A stretch of 14,522 bases of DNA, taken from Treponema sp. (GTDB lineage Bacteria > Spirochaetota > Spirochaetia > Treponematales > Treponemataceae). Positions 1-7,033 of the stretch are shown piece by piece (the stretch's first letter is position 1; each line of letters begins with the position of its first letter). Location of the stretch: NCBI GenBank assembly GCA_012513125.1, contig JAAZCS010000240.1, positions 1 to 14,522 of the forward strand, in the 5' to 3' direction. The notes beneath the pieces are model-generated. The model did not search any database. It saw only the letters and a list, made by a program, of their open reading frames with translations, and was not told the origin of the DNA. Position numbers and translations under genes: made by a program.

Positions 1-780
1 CCACAAACCACTAATTACAGACGGAAGAGTTCTTGCATTTTCTGAAAAAATTGTTTTATCAATGCAAAAATTGAAACCTTCACTGGAACCGCTTCTTTCG
101 CATAGTTTTCCTTTTTCAAGTGTATTAGTGCCAATCATTGCGGCAACAAAATCAGAACCAGCTGAAAAAACAGGCAAATCAGCTTCTTTAATACCTAAAT
201 ATTCATTTACTTCAGAAGAAACATTTCCACATAATTGTGCAATTTCTTTATATGGAGGCATTTTATCTTCTAGAATTCCACAATCTTTCAATTGTTGTTC
301 ATTCCAATAAGCCATAATAAAACGTTTTTCGGGCATTATCGTAAAAGAGTTGCCTGTCAATTTATAAATTAAAAATTCATAGCTTGAGTATATTCTTGAA
401 CTTTCTTCATACTCTTTTGGATATAGTTTTTTAAATGAGAGAATTCTCGGAAGAAAAAGAGAATTTTTACAAGATTCAGGAATAATTAAATCGTCGGGTA
501 AATTCTCGTTCCAAATAAAAGTTCTACCATTTTCAGAAACAACTGTAGGACCATTTCCCGAAACACTAATAGCAATTAATTTATAAAGAGAAAAATCTAT
601 TTCTTTTTTGATTTTTTTAATTGAGTTTTTTAAACTCGGCAACCATTCATTTGCAATGAATGAACTATCCGGATTATGAAATAATTCAACAATCAAAGAA
701 ACGACTTCACCTTTTTCAGTAAATAAACCTACTTTTAGCGAAGTCGTTCCAATGTCTACACCTAAGACACAATTAATCAT
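1..780 (-). CDS. FGGY-family carbohydrate kinase (xylulokinase-like), C-terminus outside window
   Basis: The visible part is the N-terminal 260 residues; the reading frame is open to the window edge. The family phosphorylates sugars or polyols with ATP. Residues 7-16 read GVDIGTTSLK, the phosphate-binding loop of the actin/hexokinase fold, with Asp9 in the expected place. SVSGNGPTVV near residue 85 corresponds to the segment before the family's sugar-binding strand. Around residues 201-235, LPVFSAGSDFVAAMIG followed by SGSSEG matches the start of the second lobe, with Asp210 the likely catalytic base. The region between the first loop and SVSGNG is short and lacks the usual xylulokinase E-Q-D-P/W-W segment, so the substrate is uncertain. 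The ATG overlaps the prs stop in an ATGA, so the two are probably translationally coupled. Neighbouring tkt and prs make a pentose substrate plausible, but this is an inference. Confidence 0.85.
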   Translation of the reverse strand, partial: MINCVLGVDIGTTSLKVGLFTEKGEVVSLIVELFHNPDSSFIANEWLPSLKNSIKKIKKEIDFSLYKLIAISVSGNGPTVVSENGRTFIWNENLPDDLIIPESCKNSLFLPRILSFKKLYPKEYEESSRIYSSYEFLIYKLTGNSFTIMPEKRFIMAYWNEQQLKDCGILEDKMPPYKEIAQLCGNVSSEVNEYLGIKEADLPVFSAGSDFVAAMIGTNTLEKGKLCERSGSSEGFNFCIDKTIFSENARTLPSVISGLW

Positions 781-2051
781 TGCTTATTTGCATCTTCCGG
801 TTCTGAATTATTTTTTTGTAATTTAACAAGCTTTTCGATGATGGATCTGTTATCAAGCAAATCACTTAATGACTGATTATAGTGAACACGGGTAATTACA
901 TTTGCAAACAAACCGCTAACATTTGTACTTATATACCATTCACGTTTCAAAAGCTCTTCATGATAAACAGCATTAGTTCCAATAATTCTATAGAAAAGGC
1001 CCTTTTCATATGCTTCATCAAATTGTTTAATCGCATCACCTGTAAAGAAAGGCAAACTTATTGCACAAATAACTTTTATAGCACCTTGTTCTTTTAAGAA
1101 TCCCATAGCTTTCAGTAATGTTCCACCAGTTCCAAGCATATCATCTGCCAAGAAAGCTACTTTTCCATGAACATCACCAAGCAATTTTACAGATTTTATA
1201 TTTGTATCATGTGCGTTTTGAGTTACAATCGAATAATCTCTTTCTTTATAAATCATTGCTAAAGGAAGTTTTAAACCAGATGCATAAAATTTATTTCTAT
1301 CAATGGCACCTGTATCAGGCGATACAATTACCAAATCATCTTTTTTACCTGTTAAATCAACGATATTTCCTAGTTCTCTAATTATTTGATAACTAGCATG
1401 CAAATTTTCGAGATTTACTTTAGAAAAAGCATTTACAATCTCCCTTGAATGGATATCCAAAGTGATAATTCTGCTTACACCTATAATTTCGTAAATATGA
1501 CCAAGCATACTTGCAGTCAAACCTTCACGACCCTTCTTCTTATGTTGCCTACTATATGGATAAGCTGGCAATACAAGAGAAATTTTTTCTGCTCCAGCCT
1601 GCCTTACAGCATCAATTGTAACAAGAAGCGACATTACATGATCATTTACAGAAAGAACTACTTTATTCTTTCCTCCATTCAATGTTAATTCTTCATGATT
1701 TTCAACATCTTGAAAAATGAAAACATCTTTACCACGAATTGTTTCTAGAAGTTCAGTCTTGAACTCTCCGTTCGCAAAATACGTAAACCTTGTATTTACT
1801 TTAAATGCAGGCTGGCGATATTTGTCAGTTTTACCTCTTATGCACAAGTCACTAGTTTGCAAATCATTTTGCAAATTAATTTTGTTCACAAGCTCTTCTT
1901 TTGTAAGCTCATAACGCTTTGATACAACATCGTTCTTTAATGTAAAGCGATGTTTGTACATTGTTTGTAAGTGCGTTATGACTTCATCGGCGAAAGCTTC
2001 GCCACCAGGACACGCAACAATCGCAAGACTTGTTGGTTCGGAATAAGGCAT
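777..2051 (-). CDS. prs: Ribose-phosphate pyrophosphokinase (PRPP synthase), long spirochaete-type form
   Basis: Makes PRPP from ribose 5-phosphate and ATP for purine, pyrimidine, NAD, histidine and tryptophan synthesis. From the ATG at 2051 it has 424 residues, against about 310-320 for the usual class; the excess is mostly an N-terminal extension of about 80 residues plus a tail. Visible motifs are FANGE (92-96), PYSRQ followed by KKKGRE (165 onward, the ATP-binding flexible loop), LDIHSREIVNAF (198-209) and the PRPP loop DDMLGTGGTLL (303-313). A TTG six bases upstream would give a 426-residue protein, but AGAGG lies only 2 bases before it and 8 bases before the ATG, so the ATG is preferred. 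Three motifs depart from consensus: RQH for RQD, N in FANGE, and G for the acidic residue in DDM-x-D-TGGT. The gene has its own promoter and is followed by the FGGY kinase in an ATGA overlap. Confidence 0.93.
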   Translation of the reverse strand: MPYSEPTSLAIVACPGGEAFADEVITHLQTMYKHRFTLKNDVVSKRYELTKEELVNKINLQNDLQTSDLCIRGKTDKYRQPAFKVNTRFTYFANGEFKTELLETIRGKDVFIFQDVENHEELTLNGGKNKVVLSVNDHVMSLLVTIDAVRQAGAEKISLVLPAYPYSRQHKKKGREGLTASMLGHIYEIIGVSRIITLDIHSREIVNAFSKVNLENLHASYQIIRELGNIVDLTGKKDDLVIVSPDTGAIDRNKFYASGLKLPLAMIYKERDYSIVTQNAHDTNIKSVKLLGDVHGKVAFLADDMLGTGGTLLKAMGFLKEQGAIKVICAISLPFFTGDAIKQFDEAYEKGLFYRIIGTNAVYHEELLKREWYISTNVSGLFANVITRVHYNQSLSDLLDNRSIIEKLVKLQKNNSEPEDANKQ

Positions 2052-2085
2052 ATTCAAGACCTCTTTTTATAGGATTTCTAGGAAA

Positions 2086-2114
2086 AATATACCATATCTT
2101 ACGGTTACTTACAA
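2086..2114 (-). promoter_or_regulatory. Predicted sigma70-type promoter of prs
   Basis: On the minus strand, -35 TTGTAA (2114-2109), a 17-base spacer and -10 TATATT (2091-2086) with a TG one base before it, which is an extended -10. The start would fall near 2079, leaving about 28 bases of leader with AGAGG near 2061-2065. It lies between the tkt terminator and prs, where a promoter is needed. It is a sequence match only. Confidence 0.6.
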
Positions 2115-2152
2115 TATTTTTGACAATTAAATCTGAACGAACTTTTTTTAAT

Positions 2153-2195
2153 AAAAAAACAGCCGTTTTGAAAATCACTCAAAACGGCTGTTTTT
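2153..2195 (-). terminator. Rho-independent terminator downstream of tkt
   Basis: A perfect 13-bp stem, ACAGCCGTTTTGA (2159-2171) pairing with TCAAAACGGCTGT (2179-2191), has a 7-base loop. The flanking A-run (2153-2159) and T-run (2191-2195) extend the pairing and supply a U-tract on either strand. It lies 24 bases past the tkt stop, so it ends the tkt transcript and separates tkt from prs. Confidence 0.92.
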
Positions 2196-2219
2196 ACATA
2201 TATTTATATTTTTTATACA

Positions 2220-4196
2220 TTATTTCTTAAGAAATTCTGCGAATTTTTCTGAAGTGAAGCCTAAATATTCTGCAACTTTTTTTGCAGGACCAGATTCACC
2301 AAAACGGTCAATTCCAAATACATCCTTTTTTGAAGATACAAACTGTAGCCATTCCATAGTGATTCCAGCTTCTGCCGCAACAACTCTTTTTGCTTTTCCA
2401 ATAATTTTGTTCTGTTCTTCTTCTGAAAGACTTTCGAATTTCTTCAAATCTGGAACAGAGATAATTCTTATTGATTTATTGCTAACTAATTTTGCAGCGT
2501 CAATTGCCATGTTTACTTCTGAACCACTTACAAGAACTGTTACATCAGGATTTGCATTTCCTTCTTGAACAACATAAGCACCTTTCTGAGCCATGTTTTC
2601 TTTCCAGTTTTTATCTGCCTTTTCATAAACATTCAACGCTTGTCTTGTAAAAGCCATGCAAACAGGATGATCTTTTGAAGAATAAGCTATTTTCCAAGCT
2701 TGCATTGATTCTTCAGGATCGCCTGGACGAATTGCTTGAACATTTGGAATAGAGCGTAAAGCTGTCATTGTTTCAACTGGTTGATGAGTTGGTCCGTCTT
2801 CTCCAACATAAATTGAATCATGTGTGAAAACATAGATTACAGGAAGTTTCATTAACGCATTTACACGTAAAGAAGGTCTTAAATAATCAGAGAATACCAA
2901 GAATGTAGCACAGAATGGTCTTAATCCGCCATGCAATGCGATACCTGCACAAACTGTAGACATAGCAAATTCACGAATTCCGTATTCTATTGTTCGTCCT
3001 TTTCTATTTTCAGAAGAGAAAGTTCCATCATCACAAGAAGCAAATGCTGTCTTATTTGGTCCCATCAAATCAGCTGAACCACCAACAAGATTTCCATAGC
3101 GTTTTGCAATTACATTTAGGGCTTTTCCACTTGCATCGCGTGTTGCACATGAATCGCCAACTTTATATTCTACGTCAGCAACAAAAGCTGTTTCACCATC
3201 TGAATGGAAAGCATCCCATTGTTTTCTTAAATCAGGATTTTCTTTTGACCAAGCATCAAATTCTTTATTCCAATCAGATTCAAGAGTTGCTCTTTCGCTT
3301 TTTTTATCTTCAAAATATTTATAAGCTTCAGGCAACACATAGAAATCTTTATCTTCAGGAAGTCCCAATGCTTTTTTAGCAGCGATAACGCCTTCTGCAC
3401 CAAGAGGAGCTCCATGAACATCTGCTGTTCCTTGTTTTGGAGCACCTTTTCCAATCACTGATTTTAACATAATCAATGTAGGTTTATCAGTACAAGATTT
3501 TGCTTCTTTTACAAGCTTTTCAATTCCTTCAACATTGTACATATCACCTTTCAAAACTTGCCAATCATAAGATTCAAATCTTTTCTGGATATTATCTGTA
3601 AAAGTTATATCAGTAGAACCATCGATAGAAATTTTGTTTTCATCATAAAAAACAATCAATTTTCCAAGTTTCAAGTGTCCTGCCAAAGAACAAGCTTCAG
3701 AAGAAACACCTTCCTGTAAACAACCTTCTCCAACCAAAGAGTAAGTATAATGATCTACAATTGTATGATTTTTAGTATTAAAACGAGCTGCCAACATTTC
3801 TTCAGCAATTGCCATTCCAACTGCCATAGAAACACCTTGTCCTAAAGGACCTGATGTATTTTCAACACCATCTGTGCAACCATATTCTGGATGACCTGGA
3901 CATTTTGATCCTACTTGACGGAATGATTTTATATCATCCATTGAAACTTTATATCCAGCAATATGAAGAGCAGAATATAGAAGCATAGAACCATGACCTG
4001 CAGAAAGCATAAACCTATCTCGATTTACCCATTTTGAATCAGCAGGATTATGTTTTAAAATATCGCCATATAAAACAGCTGCAACTTCTGCAGCACCAAG
4101 AGGTAATCCAGGATGCCCAGAATTAGCTTTTTGAATAGCATCCATTGATAAGCTTCTAATAGATAAAGCAACAGCTTCAATACCTTTTTTGTCCAT
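2220..4196 (-). CDS. tkt: Transketolase
   Basis: A thiamine-diphosphate enzyme of the non-oxidative pentose phosphate pathway that moves two-carbon units between ketoses (xylulose 5-P, fructose 6-P) and aldoses (ribose 5-P, erythrose 4-P). At 658 residues it has the normal bacterial length (E. coli TktA 663). Visible motifs are SGHPG (His28), GHGS (His68), GPLGQG (116-121), the cofactor-binding segment GEGC to SIDG (156-192), YGIREF carrying the catalytic Glu, and GEDGPTHQPVE of the pyrimidine/transketolase domain. The metal-binding motif is GEGC rather than the usual GDGC: Glu157 aligns with E. coli Asp155. AGGAG lies 6 bases before the ATG. The gene has a repeat-rich 5' leader, no convincing sigma70 promoter in that leader, and a strong terminator after it. 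It may be read partly through from the liv/EIIA operon. Confidence 0.96.
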   Translation of the reverse strand: MDKKGIEAVALSIRSLSMDAIQKANSGHPGLPLGAAEVAAVLYGDILKHNPADSKWVNRDRFMLSAGHGSMLLYSALHIAGYKVSMDDIKSFRQVGSKCPGHPEYGCTDGVENTSGPLGQGVSMAVGMAIAEEMLAARFNTKNHTIVDHYTYSLVGEGCLQEGVSSEACSLAGHLKLGKLIVFYDENKISIDGSTDITFTDNIQKRFESYDWQVLKGDMYNVEGIEKLVKEAKSCTDKPTLIMLKSVIGKGAPKQGTADVHGAPLGAEGVIAAKKALGLPEDKDFYVLPEAYKYFEDKKSERATLESDWNKEFDAWSKENPDLRKQWDAFHSDGETAFVADVEYKVGDSCATRDASGKALNVIAKRYGNLVGGSADLMGPNKTAFASCDDGTFSSENRKGRTIEYGIREFAMSTVCAGIALHGGLRPFCATFLVFSDYLRPSLRVNALMKLPVIYVFTHDSIYVGEDGPTHQPVETMTALRSIPNVQAIRPGDPEESMQAWKIAYSSKDHPVCMAFTRQALNVYEKADKNWKENMAQKGAYVVQEGNANPDVTVLVSGSEVNMAIDAAKLVSNKSIRIISVPDLKKFESLSEEEQNKIIGKAKRVVAAEAGITMEWLQFVSSKKDVFGIDRFGESGPAKKVAEYLGFTSEKFAEFLKK

Positions 4197-4255
4197 CGTA
4201 TTCTCCTAAAAAAAAATTGTGCAGAAAGTTTCAACTTTCAAGCAATTCTTTTTTC
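4195..4255. repeat. 61-bp direct repeat, copy 1 (contains the tkt ribosome-binding site)
   Basis: Identical over 61 bases to 4347-4407, with a start-to-start offset of 152 bases. On the minus strand each copy runs: G-A6 segment, hairpin (4247-4215; stem arms AATTG and GAAAGTT with an internal loop), T9 tract, AGGAG, and AATACGAT. In this copy the last two bases are the first two of the tkt start codon, so the identity stops inside the ATG. Confidence 0.97.
4207..4247 (-). promoter_or_regulatory. Hairpin plus U-tract directly before the tkt ribosome-binding site (possible attenuator)
   Basis: On the minus strand the RNA would form AATTG and GAAAGTT paired with AACTTTC and CAATT, then nine U residues (4216-4208), then AGGAG. 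The stem is interrupted by an unmatched CTT/TGCA bulge and has a 2-base loop, so it is weaker than the tkt terminator. Its place inside the leader would let it stop transcription before tkt, or control exposure of the Shine-Dalgarno sequence. Regulation is inferred. Confidence 0.4.
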
Positions 4256-4349
4256 GTTGTTTCGTAGCTTTAGCGAGAAACAACTGTATATTTTTGTTTG
4301 CAACGCAAACGAATTTAGATAAGTAAAATCTCATTTGATTTTGCTTATC
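4256..4349. repeat. Cluster of three different palindromes between the 61-bp repeats
   Basis: In order: GTTGTTTC/GAAACAAC (4256-4263 and 4277-4284, 13-base loop); GTTTGC/GCAAAC (4296-4301 and 4305-4310, 3-base loop); and GATAAGTAAAATC/GATTTTGCTTATC (4318-4330 and 4337-4349, 12 of 13 pairs plus one G-T, 6-base loop). They are unrelated in sequence to each other and end flush with the second 61-bp repeat. No gene of its own was accepted in this stretch. Confidence 0.85.
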
Positions 4350-4407
4350 GTATTCTCCTAAAAAAAAATTGTGCAGAAAGTTTCAACTTTCAAGCAATTC
4401 TTTTTTC
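4347..4407. repeat. 61-bp direct repeat, copy 2 (ribosome-binding site without a start codon)
   Basis: Perfect copy of 4195-4255. On the minus strand it holds the same hairpin, T9 and AGGAG, but the bases after AATACGAT are A rather than G, so the start codon of copy 1 becomes ATA and the frame closes a few codons later. It therefore looks like a vestigial translation-initiation region. Confidence 0.97.
4359..4399 (-). terminator. Candidate weak terminator after the EIIA-Ntr gene
   Basis: The hairpin of repeat copy 2 (arms within 4367-4399) is followed on the minus strand by nine T residues (4368-4360). It begins about 20 bases past the EIIA stop. A second palindrome, ACTTTATAAA/TTTATAAAGT (4408-4417 and 4419-4428), overlaps that stop codon. 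Because the stem is bulged, termination may be partial, allowing read-through into tkt. Confidence 0.45.
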
Positions 4408-4419
4408 ACTTTATAAAAT

Positions 4420-4887
4420 TTATAAAGTTTTTATAAACGCTTCAATTTCATCAGCTGAAGGTTTTGATTCAAGCAACTTTCTGAAAGGTAAAGACCTTAT
4501 CAATTCAGCCAAAGTTGCAAGAATTTTTAAATGTAATTGTGAATTTTGTGTAAGTAATACAAACATTGCATATACTTTTCTCTCATCGGGAGCACTCATA
4601 TCCATTGGATTCTTAAGATACACAATGCATATTCTCTGTTCACTCTCATCCTTGATTATAGAATTTCTTGCATGAGGGAGAGCTATACCATTACCAATTG
4701 CAGTACTTAAAACTTTTTCTCTAGCACACAAAGCATTATATACTTGTTCACGGTCTATTACATCGGGTAAATCCATCATTTTACACAAATTCGAAAAGAC
4801 AACTTCTGGAGTATCACCTTCAACATCCTTGTATATTCCGCCTCTTTTTATCAATTCCATTATTTTTGTTAAATTATCTGCATCCAT
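4420..4887 (-). CDS. ptsN: PTS EIIA-Ntr-like (fructose-type EIIA) phosphocarrier protein
   Basis: A single EIIA type-2 domain of 155 residues, the size of PtsN. GNGIALPHAR (65-74) is the phosphorylation-site motif, with His72 the phospho-acceptor; RICIVYLKNPM and AMFVLLTQNSQLHLKILATLAEL are the later strands and helix of the fold. No EIIB or EIIC domain is attached or adjacent, so a regulatory rather than sugar-transport role is likely, as for EIIA-Ntr in other bacteria. AGGAG lies 7 bases before the ATG and overlaps the TAG stop of the upstream 487-residue gene (TAGGAG), so the two are translationally coupled. It is the last gene of the liv-containing run. What it controls here is unknown; the amino-acid transporter, the partner protein or tkt are possibilities from context only. 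Confidence 0.88.
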   Translation of the reverse strand: MDADNLTKIMELIKRGGIYKDVEGDTPEVVFSNLCKMMDLPDVIDREQVYNALCAREKVLSTAIGNGIALPHARNSIIKDESEQRICIVYLKNPMDMSAPDERKVYAMFVLLTQNSQLHLKILATLAELIRSLPFRKLLESKPSADEIEAFIKTL

Positions 4888-4897
4888 TTTCTATCTC

Positions 4898-6361
4898 CTA
4901 TTTTATAACTTCAAAATTCCTATAAATATTATAATCCAATGATTGTGTCAGAGTTTCTTTTATCTCCTCGAACATCTCTTCCATTCCTTCCAAAGAAAGA
5001 GAAATGTCTGCAACCGGAATTTGATCCCTTATATAAACATTTTCTAATTCTTCAATAAGATGAAGTAAATGTGAAAACAACTGAGTAATAACAATAAATT
5101 CCTGTTGGGGAAATTTTCTCAAATCAAGACCAGAACAGCCTATTTGGCATAACAATGATGTTATTTCTGAAAACAAAACAAGAATACGCTGCCTGACTGG
5201 AGCTATGGTATAATCAGAAAATTGATTATAATTTTCCCTCAATATATCATTTCGTTTTTCTATATTCAATAAAATAAGTTTCTTTTCTTCAGAAGTAATT
5301 GTTAATGATTGGGGAAATATTTTATTCATCACAGACTCAACAGATTCTTTTTTTTTTGAAATTTGAGACTCATAAATACTATTTTCCAAATAAGAATCAA
5401 TTATTTGCGGTGAAAATGACATAGTCATCTCAGATAAAAGATTTTCAGATGAAAAGTTTTTATTCCATTCACCTATATAAGGAATTTCCTCATTAGTTTT
5501 CCATATTCTAGATTCAACACCATAAGAAACAAAACCTATTTTCTTTGTATGCTGCAAAAATTCCTCTGCAGACCCACAATTCTCAGTACATAAATACTGT
5601 TGTTTTTCTAAATATAAATTTGCCAATTGCTCTTCTATTGATGAAACAGGACCGCTTCTATCAAAACTTTTCAGCAGCGAATCCTCAAAAATTGAATACC
5701 ATTCTTCACGTTCAATATCAGCTTTTGACACACTTAGTTCTTCATTCGTACACTTTTGAACTTTCACACTAACAACATTATTTCGCCAGTCGGTTACTTT
5801 ACAAATTATTCTGTCGCCATAACAGAAATTCTTTCCACCTTCAATCTTTGATATTGGCCATGAAGTTAGCATTATTTCTTTTGGAAGATTGTATTTTATT
5901 GCAGAAAGAGGAACTTTTTCATTTGCTTTATCACCTATCACATTTGGAAAAACATATCCTTCTCCATATAAGGCAAATAAATCCATAGCTGTATTCAATG
6001 TAATACTTTCTGGATGAGACTTAATTTGTTTTTTATTAGAATAAAGCTTTATATTATCAGAAGAAACAACAGGATTAACAAAAGGCATACACCTATGCCC
6101 CAAAACGATGCTTCCTTTTTTGCATTCTTCTTTTGTGGGTTTAAAACTAAATAAATTATCCGTAAATACGCCAGCTCTTGTCACAAACTTGTTATTTACA
6201 AGGGCAAAAACATTAGTTGAAGAATATAAAATATCAAATGCATTTTCTTTTGACATTTTCTGTCCACTTACTTTCATAAATTTCATGAAATCATCAACAG
6301 TAAAAACATTCAACTGAACTTTAAGATATTCTTCAATTACTTGCGATACATTATAATCCAT
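4898..6361 (-). CDS. Conserved-looking hypothetical protein, 487 residues
   Basis: I do not recognise a named family. It has no signal peptide or membrane segment, so it should be cytoplasmic. Residues 1-75 are helical with a short strand at the end (FALVNNKFVTRAG), compatible with a winged-helix-like fold. Then come a GSIVLGHRCMPFVNP motif (about 83-97) and a probable small beta domain around GDRIICKVTDW (about 182-192). The middle is charged. The last 150 residues or so are helical, including a stretch rich in Leu, Ile and Glu that could form a coiled coil or four-helix bundle. It starts 3 bases after the CBS-ACT stop with no good Shine-Dalgarno, implying reinitiation. Its own stop lies inside the EIIA ribosome-binding site. 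The tight linkage suggests it acts with EIIA-Ntr or CBS-ACT, but no function is assigned. Confidence 0.75.
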   Translation of the reverse strand: MDYNVSQVIEEYLKVQLNVFTVDDFMKFMKVSGQKMSKENAFDILYSSTNVFALVNNKFVTRAGVFTDNLFSFKPTKEECKKGSIVLGHRCMPFVNPVVSSDNIKLYSNKKQIKSHPESITLNTAMDLFALYGEGYVFPNVIGDKANEKVPLSAIKYNLPKEIMLTSWPISKIEGGKNFCYGDRIICKVTDWRNNVVSVKVQKCTNEELSVSKADIEREEWYSIFEDSLLKSFDRSGPVSSIEEQLANLYLEKQQYLCTENCGSAEEFLQHTKKIGFVSYGVESRIWKTNEEIPYIGEWNKNFSSENLLSEMTMSFSPQIIDSYLENSIYESQISKKKESVESVMNKIFPQSLTITSEEKKLILLNIEKRNDILRENYNQFSDYTIAPVRQRILVLFSEITSLLCQIGCSGLDLRKFPQQEFIVITQLFSHLLHLIEELENVYIRDQIPVADISLSLEGMEEMFEEIKETLTQSLDYNIYRNFEVIK

Positions 6362-6364
6362 ATT

Positions 6365-7009
6365 TTAAATTATTCTTAAATCGATTAACTTTGCACCAGA
6401 TTCAATTATTATAGAATTCATTTTTTCTTTTGTAATATCTGTTACTTTGATAGTCACTCTTCTTGTGTTTTTTTCATCTGACTCTCTCGTAACAACAGAA
6501 ACTATATTTCCATTATTTTCAGCTATTTTAGTCAATAATTTTGCGAGTTCTCCAGGTTTATCATTTTGACAAATATTCGCCCTTACACCCTCGTATCTTG
6601 CACCAAACATATCAATAAACAGATGAAAAAGATCGCTTTCAGTAACAATTCCTACAACAATATCATCTTTTACAACAGGAAGACAGCCTATATTATTATC
6701 AACCATTATTCTTGCAGCTTCTTCAAGTACTTCATTTTCAGTTACTGTAATAACTTTTTTAGTCATATATTTGCCACATTTCAGTTTTGAAAGTAACGTG
6801 CTTATTTCGTACATATCAAGAGATGTAGCTTCAGATGGTGTAACTTTTTGAACATCATTCTTGGTGATTATGCCAATCAGTTTTTTTGATGAATTTAGAA
6901 CTGGAAGTTTGCTTATATTATTTTTAATCATCAATGATTTTGCATCAGGAATTGTTGTATCCTCAGAAATACAAATTGGATTTTTTGTCATTATTGTTTC
7001 AATTATCAT
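6365..7009 (-). CDS. CBS-CBS-ACT domain protein (AcuB-like)
   Basis: 214 residues with three ligand-binding modules: CBS 1 at about 1-60 (starts MTKNPICISEDT, with NNISKLPVL and GIITKNDV), CBS 2 at about 77-135 (MTKKVITVTENE, NNIGCLPVV, GIVTESDL) and an ACT domain at about 140-214 (ANICQNDKPGELAKL). CBS pairs usually bind adenine nucleotides and ACT domains usually bind amino acids. The ACT domain begins with the typical D-x-P-G-x-L pattern. No enzyme domain is present, so it is probably a sensor acting on a partner. It lies 24 bases after livF with AAGGAAG before the ATG, which points to the Liv transporter as a candidate target. B. subtilis AcuB has the same architecture, but the role is not assumed to be the same. 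Confidence 0.9.
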   Translation of the reverse strand: MIIETIMTKNPICISEDTTIPDAKSLMIKNNISKLPVLNSSKKLIGIITKNDVQKVTPSEATSLDMYEISTLLSKLKCGKYMTKKVITVTENEVLEEAARIMVDNNIGCLPVVKDDIVVGIVTESDLFHLFIDMFGARYEGVRANICQNDKPGELAKLLTKIAENNGNIVSVVTRESDEKNTRRVTIKVTDITKEKMNSIIIESGAKLIDLRII

Positions 7010-7033
7010 AATCTTCTTCCTTATATATAATTT

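Noticed and set aside
62..310. Plus-strand open frames opposite the FGGY kinase, prs, tkt and other genes.
   Set aside because: They lie antisense to well-supported genes, lack ribosome-binding sites and have no recognisable protein features.
2052..2057. TTG at 2057 as the prs start.
   Set aside because: AGAGG is only 2 bases before the TTG but an ideal 8 bases before the ATG at 2051.
4206..4334. A 42-codon minus-strand frame in the tkt leader ending at a TAG that overlaps the tkt Shine-Dalgarno, resembling a leader peptide.
   Set aside because: Its ATG has no Shine-Dalgarno at a normal distance (the nearest AGGAG is 20 bases away), and its codons simply read through the palindromes and repeat. 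Stop-Shine-Dalgarno overlap alone is weak evidence.
4195..4407. The 61-bp repeats as ends of an insertion sequence or miniature transposon.
   Set aside because: They are direct rather than inverted, enclose only 91 bases of palindromes with no transposase, and 61 bases is far too long for a target-site duplication.
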